Of a stretch of DNA of 5,614 nucleotides, positions 1 to 5,577 are shown one piece after another. Numbering within the stretch: the stretch's first letter is position 1; each line of letters opens with the position of its first letter. Source of the DNA: Ruminiclostridium sp. (lineage in GTDB: Bacteria > Bacillota_A > Clostridia > Oscillospirales > Ruminococcaceae); contig JAFZOA010000619.1 of NCBI GenBank assembly GCA_017550775.1, forward strand, positions 1 to 5,614. The letters are read 5' to 3'. The notes beneath the pieces are model-generated. The model saw only the letters and a program-made list of their open reading frames with translations, was not told the origin of the DNA and made no database searches. The position numbers and the translations under genes were made by a program.

Positions 1-426
1 AAGCACGCCGCTTTGCGTTGCTCCGGCATAATCGAACAGGCTGTTTTTGGTGTAGCCGCCATAGCTGTTGTAACCGCCGTAGCTCGTGTACGAAAAGCTG
101 TCCGAGTAGCGCGAGACATTCACCGCCTGCGATACCACAGAGCCTGTGAATGTGGAGTTACTGCCCAGTGCGGAGCTTAGAGCCTTGTCATCGGCTTCCA
201 TGAACTTCTCCTTGCCGATAGACAACGTTCCGTCCTTGCTGACAGTAACACCGGCTTTTTCGAGTGTTCCCGAATACGCCTTTGCGGTATTGGTCATGAC
301 CGACGTGCGCCTCGAAACAAAGCTGTTGCGGGAATTGCTGACTGCCGAGTACATATCGTTGTAGCTGTCAACAAAGCTCTTCGCAGCGTCGTATAATAAC
401 AATAGTGCTTTGACCTGCCTGTCTGA
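1..426 (-). pseudogene. FliD-like (flagellar-cap-like) protein, 3' part only; 5' end missing
   Basis: Read on the minus strand, an open frame enters at an in-frame TAA (427-429) and runs off the left edge. Convincing protein begins near 390 with AAKSFVDSYNDMYSAV, continues through a KAGVTVSKDGTLSI segment, and has a Ser/Tyr/Gly-rich tail containing SYGGYNSYGG. This order (a K-FV-SYN helix, then 'GVTVSKDGTLSI', then a low-complexity tail) resembles the C-terminal half of FliD-type proteins and the small FliD-like proteins I associate with Ruminococcus relatives, including non-motile ones. Such proteins normally carry about 90-100 further residues before this point, and these are absent. The only in-frame ATG (352-354) lies inside the conserved helix and has no ribosome site. 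A TTG at 400-402 has only a weak AGGCAGG 11 bases upstream. Either the gene was truncated by rearrangement, or it is an unusual short form. The C-terminal end lies outside the window. Confidence 0.55.
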
Positions 427-452
427 TTAACTTTGGAAAACTTCTTTGGTAC

Positions 453-479
453 GCCCCGTCTTTACCGAGGGGCTTTTTT
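453..479 (+). terminator. Rho-independent terminator, plus strand, no obvious gene upstream
   Basis: A GCCCC/GGGGC stem (453-457 with 469-473) encloses an 11-base loop and is followed directly by six T (474-479). The T-run is only on the plus strand, so this stops rightward transcription. No plausible plus-strand gene precedes it in the window: the sequence to the left is minus-strand FliD-like coding. It therefore looks like the tail of a lost plus-strand gene or the end of a small RNA. The stretch between it and the next remnant (480-505) shows nothing else. Confidence 0.7.
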
Positions 480-505
480 GTGCCTGTAACAGCAAGTCAG
501 AAGCA

Positions 506-694
506 TCACATAGATATCGTTGACAGCCATGCTGTAGATGTAAGTCTGACGATCTCCTGATACTTTTCGGAGCCTGTTATAGCAGCGACTTCATCTTCGG
601 ATGCCTGTCCGTAAGCAAAACGTTTTGCGACATCTCCCCATTCTTTCAGTTCGTCGGGGTAGCGAACGCCCTCAATTGCATTTGTGATTAATAA
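506..694 (-). pseudogene. Short coding remnant of unknown family, no start codon
   Basis: The minus strand is open for 62 codons between a TGA at 695-697 and a TGA at 506-508. It reads as normal soluble protein with segments EGVRYPDELKEWGDVAKRFA and YGQASEDEVAAITGSEKYQ, a charged helical composition unlike random translation. There is no ATG, GTG or TTG with a ribosome site at its front, and the flanking DNA to the right becomes AT-rich and non-coding. Around 540-555 the frame may be broken: a different frame continues as YIYSMAVNDIYVMLLTC and then runs to a TAA at 462-464, inside the terminator loop. This suggests a decayed gene that has lost its N-terminus and perhaps suffered a frameshift. 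I do not recognise the family and assign no function. Confidence 0.4.
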
Positions 695-801
695 TCAAGA
701 TATGGTAATGCACAATATAATATTTAGTACAAATGTACAAATCTGATTACGATATAAACATATAGTTGCAGCTCGATGTGTTGTATATATCCAATATCGC
801 T

Positions 802-831
802 TTGAAATAATAGACGAAATATATGCATAAT
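802..831 (+). promoter_or_regulatory. Candidate upstream sigma-A promoter for the EAL operon
   Basis: TTGAAA (802-807) and CATAAT (826-831) are each one base or so from consensus and are separated by an 18-base spacer. Transcription would start near 838, at the ACAAA-T-TTTGT palindrome, which could act as an operator. The surrounding DNA is AT-rich, so chance matches are expected and the call is tentative. Confidence 0.35.
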
Positions 832-855
832 GACAAATTTTGTAATATCTGTGTC

Positions 856-870
856 AAAATTTGAAATTTT
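856..870. promoter_or_regulatory. Palindrome AAAATTT-G-AAATTTT, possible operator
   Basis: The two seven-base arms (856-862 and 864-870) are perfect reverse complements around a single G. It sits between the two candidate promoters and just upstream of the extended -10 element, where a regulator could block or assist polymerase. A second perfect palindrome, ACAAA-T-TTTGT, lies at 833-843. Both consist almost entirely of A and T, so chance occurrence is a real alternative. Confidence 0.3.
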
Positions 871-892
871 TCACAATTCATACATCAAAATA

Positions 893-901
893 TGTTATAA
901 T
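893..901 (+). promoter_or_regulatory. Candidate extended -10 promoter for the EAL operon
   Basis: TGTTATAAT (893-901) is a perfect extended -10 (TGn followed by TATAAT). The nearest -35-like hexamer, TTCACA (870-875), is 20 bases upstream, which is longer than ideal but tolerable for an extended -10 promoter. Transcription would start near 907, leaving a leader of about 117 bases before the first EAL gene. Of the two candidates this is the stronger match. Confidence 0.5.
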
Positions 902-1010
902 TGAACATAATGGGATTTTGTTTGTAATGGTAACCGGGATAAATCATTTAATGACGTTCACGCAGGAAGAACAGGATACACCTAAAATGAAAGACCGGTA
1001 TTCGATCAGA

Positions 1011-1017
1011 AAGGGGG
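1011..1017 (+). promoter_or_regulatory. Ribosome binding site of first EAL gene
   Basis: AAGGGGG ends six bases before the ATG at 1024 and fixes that start. No other start codon in this frame near here has a comparable site. Confidence 0.75.
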
Positions 1018-1023
1018 CGCTGT

Positions 1024-2973
1024 ATGGACAGAATAGTTTATTTTGATTTGGTCGCTATTCCGATCTACGCTGTCATACTCTACGCCACTTTCATCAGGAA
1101 AATGGTGTTCGGACCCGCTAATAAGGTTTTTAACTATCTCGTGGCAACATCGCTTATCACAACGGTATGCGACGCAGTTTCCGGCGTTGTCGCGTCCGAC
1201 GCGCCCCTTAACGAAGCAGAGGTCCTGATCGTTTTCGTGAGCTCTTCGCTTTACCACATATTCCATTCTCTCACTCCGCTGTTAGTGCTGCTGTTCATTA
1301 TGGCGGACACCCACTCGTGGTACTGGATCAAGCAGAAGCACCGTCTGAACATGATATTCATACCATACTGCGTTCATGTCTTACTGGTGGTCGTGAATAT
1401 CTTAACCGGTATCATGTTCCGGGTCACGGCAGAGGAAGGATATATGAGGTCGCCTGGAATGTATGTGACCTATCTGATCGCTGCGTTTTATTCGATATGG
1501 GGTGTGTCGTATCTGCTTCTGCGAAGAAAGACCATGTCGGTCCCGAAGTGGATATCGCTTATGACTGTGTATGTCGTGAGCGCAGTCGCGGTAGTGTTCC
1601 AGATGCTTTTCCCGAGGTACCTCGTCGAGAACATCATGACGGCAATGGCGGAGCTTTTCGTGGTACTGCTTGTCCTGCGTCCGGAGGACTATATCGACTA
1701 TTCTACCGGGATGCCGAGCTTCAAAGCGTTCAAACGTGAGCTAAAGAAGATATGCACGGCTGATAAGCCCGAGAAGATCGTTGTTATGCGCTTTCTTAAC
1801 GCAGTACAGCTGAGAAAGTACTTCGGAGAGGAAAGATATCTCGCATTGGCAAAAGATATCGTGAACAACGTCAAGACTTTCTGTGAGAACAAGTCACTGT
1901 ACTTCGACATATACTTTGAGCAGCCTGGAAGGCTTTATCTCATAATCGACAACTATGATTTCGACTTCGAGGGAGTTGTTTACGAGCTTTATAGCGAGCT
2001 CATGAAAGATATCATTGAGATAGAGAGCCACGGCGCAAAGCTTGTCCCCCGGTTCTGTGAGATACTCTATCCCGAGGATACCGCCGACCCCGGAACAATC
2101 GTGACGATAAGTCACCAGTTCCACCGCATAGTCCCGCATGACATATTCTATACTCACGCAAGCGATATTATCAACACAGAGATCTTCCGTATCAAGAACA
2201 ACATGGACACCATTCTTAACCGTGCTATAAACGAGCGGAAGTTTGAGATGTACTATCAGCCGATCTATTCGGTGAAGGACGGAAAATTCGTGTCCGCGGA
2301 GGCGCTTATACGGCTTTCTGACGAGGAATACGGATTTGTGTCCCCCGGGCTGTTCATTCCGGCGGCGGAGCGCAAGGGGCTTATGATACCGATAGGCGAC
2401 TTCGTGCTTGATTCGGTGTTCCGGTTCATAAGCGAGAACGACTTCAACGAGCTCGGGCTGTCGTACATCGAGCTTAACCTCTCGGTGGCGCAGTGCTTAC
2501 AGGGTGATCTCTCGGACAAGATACTTGCGCTGGAAAAGAAGTATCATGTAAATCCCGCCCGCGTCAATCTGGAGATAACCGAGACCACCTACGAGAACAT
2601 CGGAGACACCACCGACATGAACATAAAGCGGCTGTCCGACAACGGGTTCAGCTTCTCCCTCGACGACTACGGGACGGGCTATTCCAATATGCAGCGCATA
2701 TCCCGTCTTCCGCTCAAGATAATCAAGATAGACAAGACCATGGTGGATGACATGGAGAACAAGTCCGGTATGTCCGTCATGCGCAATACAGTCAGCATGA
2801 TCAAGGACATAAACAAGGAGATCGTCTGCGAAGGCGTAGAGACCGCAGATCAGCTTGAGCTCCTGTCCGGGCTTGGAGTGGACTTCATTCAGGGGTATTA
2901 CTTCTCGAAGCCGCTCCCGGAAAAGCAGTTCGTAGCATTTATCAGAGAAAAGAACAACGCAAAGGCTGTGTGA
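1024..2973 (+). CDS. Membrane-anchored cyclic di-GMP phosphodiesterase: 7TM, degenerate GGDEF, EAL (first copy)
   Basis: Predicted 649-residue inner-membrane enzyme that hydrolyses cyclic di-GMP to pGpG. Seven hydrophobic helices are visible at about 7-24, 36-57, 67-94, 108-132, 146-166, 176-196 and 200-218. Basic loops RKM (25-27), KQKHR (103-107) and RRK (167-169) fall on the inside, and the acidic AEEGY loop on the outside, placing the C-terminus in the cytosol. Residues about 230-345 have a GGDEF-like fold pattern, but the signature is replaced by EQPGR (299-303) and the metal-binding Asp is not seen, so cyclase activity is unlikely. The EAL domain (about 392-640) keeps the expected catalytic set: E426 of EAL, N485, E517 of LEITE, D547/D548 of DDYGTG, K568, E603 of EGVET and Q623 of QGYY. 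Start is ATG with AAGGGGG upstream. It heads a two-gene operon with its paralogue 30 bases downstream. The ligand sensed by the membrane domain cannot be told from sequence. Confidence 0.93.
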   Translation: MDRIVYFDLVAIPIYAVILYATFIRKMVFGPANKVFNYLVATSLITTVCDAVSGVVASDAPLNEAEVLIVFVSSSLYHIFHSLTPLLVLLFIMADTHSWYWIKQKHRLNMIFIPYCVHVLLVVVNILTGIMFRVTAEEGYMRSPGMYVTYLIAAFYSIWGVSYLLLRRKTMSVPKWISLMTVYVVSAVAVVFQMLFPRYLVENIMTAMAELFVVLLVLRPEDYIDYSTGMPSFKAFKRELKKICTADKPEKIVVMRFLNAVQLRKYFGEERYLALAKDIVNNVKTFCENKSLYFDIYFEQPGRLYLIIDNYDFDFEGVVYELYSELMKDIIEIESHGAKLVPRFCEILYPEDTADPGTIVTISHQFHRIVPHDIFYTHASDIINTEIFRIKNNMDTILNRAINERKFEMYYQPIYSVKDGKFVSAEALIRLSDEEYGFVSPGLFIPAAERKGLMIPIGDFVLDSVFRFISENDFNELGLSYIELNLSVAQCLQGDLSDKILALEKKYHVNPARVNLEITETTYENIGDTTDMNIKRLSDNGFSFSLDDYGTGYSNMQRISRLPLKIIKIDKTMVDDMENKSGMSVMRNTVSMIKDINKEIVCEGVETADQLELLSGLGVDFIQGYYFSKPLPEKQFVAFIREKNNAKAV

Positions 2974-2987
2974 CAGCACCGGCGCGG

Positions 2988-2995
2988 AAAGGAGG
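2988..2995 (+). promoter_or_regulatory. Ribosome binding site that sets a TTG start for the second EAL gene
   Basis: AAAGGAGG at 2988-2995 is a near-perfect Shine-Dalgarno sequence. It overlaps the in-frame GTG at 2995, which therefore cannot be used efficiently, and lies eight bases before TTG at 3004, an ideal spacing. The site also lies in the 30-base gap after the first EAL gene, which fits translation from a shared transcript. Confidence 0.8.
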
Positions 2996-3003
2996 TGAAC
3001 GGC

Positions 3004-4950
3004 TTGGAGAAAATACTGAGCTTCGACCTTTGCTCAATACCGATTTTCATGGTTATACTCATAACGGTCTTTGTCCGCAAGATGACAAAGGGGCTGTACA
3101 ACAAGCTGTTCATCCTTTTACTGTGCTTCTCTGCGGTAACGGCGGAAGCGGACGTGATAATGGAGTACTGTTGCCACTCGCTCCCGATATCCGATGACAG
3201 GCTTATAACTGCTAATTTAGCGCTCACAGTCTACTTTCTTGCGAGAACGGCGTCTATCGTCACCTACTTCTTCTTTGTGTTCAGCATCACCGGAACATGG
3301 TACAGGGTACGTCCGAAGCGCATGAAGGCGATACTTCTCACGCCTTACGCTATCATGGCGCTGTTGGTGCTCTCCAATCCGTTCACACACCTTGTTTTCA
3401 GCATCACACCGGAGGAAGGCTACAGCAGGGGAAGCGGGATAAGCGTTCTGTACATTCTGAGCACGCTGTACGCGCTGGTCGGCACTGTTTATCTGATCTC
3501 GTGCAGGCGGTTCCTTACAAAGCGGAAGATACTCTCGCTGATCTCGCTTTATCTGCTTTCCATGTCCGCCGTTGTGGTTCAGTATTTCTTCCCGTTCCTG
3601 CTGATCGAAATGGTGGTAATGGCGTTCTCGATGATACTGATAATACTGTTCGTACTGCGGCCGGAGGAGATATCCGACTCGTCCGTGGGGTCGCTGAGCT
3701 TTGAGGCATACAAGAGCGAGCTCAAAAAGATACTCATGACCGGACAGAAGGTCCAGATCGCGGTGATAAGCTTCCAGAACGCGTATGAGCTGCGTTCGTA
3801 CCTCGGTGAGGAACGCTACCTTACCTATATCTCCCACGTTATCCGCGAGCTTGACAACCTGTTCCGCCGTGAGCGTATCTTCTTCGATATCTACTTCGAG
3901 CAGCCCGGCATCGTGTATATAATCGTGGATGATCCGGATTTTGACGTTGCCGATGCGTACAGTCGTCTCAGCGTTGAGCTTCGCAGAAGATCGGACAAGA
4001 CCGCGAAGTCCGGTGAACGTATCAGCGCACTCGCGTGCAACATCGTCATACCAGAAGATATGAACGATTTCACCGAGATACTGCGCTTCGGACATGAGTT
4101 CCAGTCACAGATGAATCCGCAGGCAGGGTTCGCGAATGCATCGGAGATAATAAACTCGCGTGATTACAAGGTCATGAGCAATATCGACGTGATACTGAGC
4201 CGCGCCATTGCCGAGAAAAATTTCCGGATGTACTACCAGCCGATATATTCCGTGGAGCAGGGCAGGTTTGTGTCCGCGGAGGCGCTTATCCGCCTTATAG
4301 ACAAGGAATACGGGTTCATACCGCCTTCGCTGTTCATTCCGGCAGCGGAGAAGCGGGGAGTTATCTTCCCGATCGGGGATTTTGTCCTCGAAGATGTTCA
4401 CAGGTTCATATCCGGGCAGGATTTTGATAAGCTCGGGCTTGAATACATCGAGATAAACCTTTCCGTCGCCCAGTGTATGCAGGAGGAGCTCCCGGAGAAG
4501 CTCGCGTTCCTCAGCGACAAGTACGGTGTCCCGCCCGACAGGATAAACCTTGAGATCACGGAGACGACATACGGTGATATAGGAAGTGTTATGGAGATCA
4601 ACCTTGAGGCGCTGTCCGGTATCGGTTACACGTTCTCGCTCGACGATTACGGGACAGGATACTCCAATATGCAGAGGGTGTCAAAGCTCCCGCTGAAGAT
4701 GATAAAGCTGGACAAGAGCCTTGTGGACGATATGTGCTCGGACGAGGGGCTTACTATAATGCGCAATACCGTGAAGATGATGCGTGACATTGACAAGGAG
4801 CTTGTCGCCGAGGGAGTCGAGACAAAGGAAAATCTCGAAAGCCTCAGCCGGATGGGCTGTCACTTCATTCAGGGGTATTACTTCTCCAAGCCGCTCCCGG
4901 AGGACGAGTTCATCATGTTTATCCGCGAGCATAACAAAGTTGACGCCTGA
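3004..4950 (+). CDS. Membrane-anchored cyclic di-GMP phosphodiesterase: 7TM, degenerate GGDEF, EAL (second copy)
   Basis: Predicted 648-residue paralogue of the preceding gene, with the same role: hydrolysis of cyclic di-GMP at the cytosolic membrane face. I choose TTG at 3004, giving MEKILSFDLCSIPIF, which aligns residue for residue with MDRIVYFDLVAIPIY of the first copy. An upstream GTG (2995) would add three residues but overlaps the ribosome site. Seven hydrophobic helices lie at about 7-24, 35-56, 69-95, 110-130, 146-166, 176-196 and 200-218. The GGDEF-like region (about 230-345) has EQPGI at 299-303 in place of the signature, so it is probably not a cyclase. The EAL domain retains E426, N485, E517, D547/D548, K568, E603 and Q623, at the same numbers as in copy one. 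The membrane half differs strongly from copy one while the EAL half is mostly the same, suggesting a different input signal. No terminator follows before the convergent gene. Confidence 0.93.
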   Translation: MEKILSFDLCSIPIFMVILITVFVRKMTKGLYNKLFILLLCFSAVTAEADVIMEYCCHSLPISDDRLITANLALTVYFLARTASIVTYFFFVFSITGTWYRVRPKRMKAILLTPYAIMALLVLSNPFTHLVFSITPEEGYSRGSGISVLYILSTLYALVGTVYLISCRRFLTKRKILSLISLYLLSMSAVVVQYFFPFLLIEMVVMAFSMILIILFVLRPEEISDSSVGSLSFEAYKSELKKILMTGQKVQIAVISFQNAYELRSYLGEERYLTYISHVIRELDNLFRRERIFFDIYFEQPGIVYIIVDDPDFDVADAYSRLSVELRRRSDKTAKSGERISALACNIVIPEDMNDFTEILRFGHEFQSQMNPQAGFANASEIINSRDYKVMSNIDVILSRAIAEKNFRMYYQPIYSVEQGRFVSAEALIRLIDKEYGFIPPSLFIPAAEKRGVIFPIGDFVLEDVHRFISGQDFDKLGLEYIEINLSVAQCMQEELPEKLAFLSDKYGVPPDRINLEITETTYGDIGSVMEINLEALSGIGYTFSLDDYGTGYSNMQRVSKLPLKMIKLDKSLVDDMCSDEGLTIMRNTVKMMRDIDKELVAEGVETKENLESLSRMGCHFIQGYYFSKPLPEDEFIMFIREHNKVDA

Positions 4951-4955
4951 TGTGC

Positions 4956-5489
4956 TCAGATAAGCTTTCCGAGCTCGCTGTCGAAGTCGTCGAGCAGCAG
5001 CCGCAGCGCCGTGAAGCTCATCAGTGTGTAGTCGTCCGTTCCGAGCTTCTTCACCGGCATTTCAAGCGGCTGTATCTCCCGCCCGGAGAGCGCTTTCAGT
5101 GATCGGTTGAGGGATATCACGAGTGTATCGTCGCTCTCGCTGCTGAACGAAACGGTAGAGGTGGGGGAGAGCCCGCAGTCCACGACGTAGACCCCGCTCC
5201 GGCTTGCGGCTCTGAGCTGCGACGGGTCATGTGAGCTTATCACCGCGGTGCAGTCCGGAGGAAGGTCTTCCGGGAGCACCGCGTTTTTCTTTGCTACCAC
5301 GATCGGCTCCGTTAAACCTGCAATTATCGGTGCCGCGCTGTCGATCACGGTAAGCTCGTAGCCGATACCTGTTCCGGTGATCTCGTTGCCCTTGATGTAG
5401 AGGATACTGTATGTCTCGGAAAGCTTGTGCTTTATCAGGCGTTCGAGCGCGGTGTCGTTACTGTCTCCGATAATAATGATCTCGGTCAT
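4956..5489 (-). CDS. Conserved-looking hypothetical protein, 177 residues, function unknown
   Basis: Soluble protein with no signal peptide or membrane helix. I choose the ATG at 5487-5489 (MTEIIIIGDSND): AAAGGAG at 5498-5504 lies eight bases upstream, whereas the GTG at 5496-5498, three codons further up, overlaps that site. The N-terminus is a hydrophobic strand ending in Gly-Asp (IIIIGD, 4-9), as in Rossmann-like alpha/beta folds. Alternating strands and helices follow, with AVISSHDPSQL (82-92), a VDCGLSPTSTVSFSS segment (103-117), VISLNRSL (124-131) and GREIQPLEMPV (136-146). The Cys-Gly-Leu-Ser stretch followed by 'SFSS' and 'ISL-R' resembles a small uncharacterised Clostridia family I believe I have seen, with distant echoes of Mur ligase-like sequences, but I cannot name it. 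It is convergent with the EAL operon (5-base gap) and lies downstream of another minus-strand gene, separated from it by a terminator. Confidence 0.8.
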   Translation of the reverse strand: MTEIIIIGDSNDTALERLIKHKLSETYSILYIKGNEITGTGIGYELTVIDSAAPIIAGLTEPIVVAKKNAVLPEDLPPDCTAVISSHDPSQLRAASRSGVYVVDCGLSPTSTVSFSSESDDTLVISLNRSLKALSGREIQPLEMPVKKLGTDDYTLMSFTALRLLLDDFDSELGKLI

Positions 5490-5497
5490 TGCAAACA

Positions 5498-5504
5498 CTC
5501 CTTT
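5498..5504 (-). promoter_or_regulatory. Ribosome binding site of the 177-residue hypothetical gene
   Basis: AAAGGAG on the minus strand, eight bases before the ATG at 5489. It selects this ATG over the GTG that begins inside the site. Only about 30 bases separate it from the upstream T-run, and I see no clear -35/-10 pair there. The gene may depend on read-through of the terminator or on a weak promoter. Confidence 0.75.
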
Positions 5505-5530
5505 ACTTTTAACCTAAGTATGAGCATAAA

Positions 5531-5572
5531 AACTAAAAAATATCCCCGGAAACACCGTGTTTCCGGGGATAT
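5531..5572 (-). terminator. Strong Rho-independent terminator, minus strand
   Basis: Positions 5540-5572 form a perfect palindrome around C5556 with 16-base arms (core CCCCGGAAAC / GTTTCCGGGG). On the minus strand it is followed by six T, then AG and five more T (5531-5540). It would end transcription of the gene to the right of the window. On the plus strand there is no T-run after the hairpin, so it is a one-way terminator, though the hairpin could protect the 3' end of rightward transcripts. Confidence 0.9.
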
Positions 5573-5577
5573 ATCTG

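Larger units (their letters stand above)
695..1023. other. AT-rich intergenic region upstream of the EAL operon
   Basis: About 330 bases carry no convincing gene and are clearly richer in A and T than the flanking coding DNA. The region contains a tandem GTACAAAT repeat (727-734 and 735-742), two short palindromes (833-843 and 856-870), two candidate sigma-A promoters and the leader of the first EAL gene. The leader from about 907 to 1023 has no structure that I could match to a known riboswitch. ACCGG at 933-937 could pair with CCGGT at 995-999, but the helix would be only five base pairs. Confidence 0.6.

Noticed and set aside
146..364. Plus-strand 72-codon frame at the left end
   Set aside because: It is antisense to the FliD-like coding sequence, whose minus-strand translation shows recognisable motifs, while this frame shows none. 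It has no ribosome site.
955..1000. Possible cyclic di-GMP riboswitch in the leader (TTCACGCAGG resembles the start of the GEMM-I core)
   Set aside because: The remaining core elements of a GEMM-I aptamer, including the second conserved ACGCAAAGC-type strand and the tetraloop-receptor stem, are absent, and no alternative aptamer fold was visible.
861..1046. Plus-strand 61-codon frame, or a shorter version from ATG 927, upstream of and overlapping the first EAL gene
   Set aside because: It spans the AT-rich promoter region, includes the extended -10 element, has no good ribosome site at 861 or 927, and overlaps the start of the well-supported EAL gene.
1317..1739. Plus-strand 140-codon frame inside the first EAL gene
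   Set aside because: It is wholly contained in the membrane domain of the real gene in another frame, with no ribosome site and no recognisable sequence.
2995..3003. GTG start for the second EAL gene
   Set aside because: The GTG overlaps the ribosome site, and the three added residues have no counterpart in the first copy.
3217..4095. Long minus-strand open frame of 292 codons
   Set aside because: It lies antisense to the second EAL gene. Its composition is rich in Arg, His and Glu with no recognisable domain, as expected for a shadow of GC-biased codons, and the sense protein is firmly supported by its paralogue.
5490..5498. GTG start (MFAMTE) for the minus-strand hypothetical gene
   Set aside because: The GTG begins within the Shine-Dalgarno sequence. 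The ATG at 5489 is correctly spaced.
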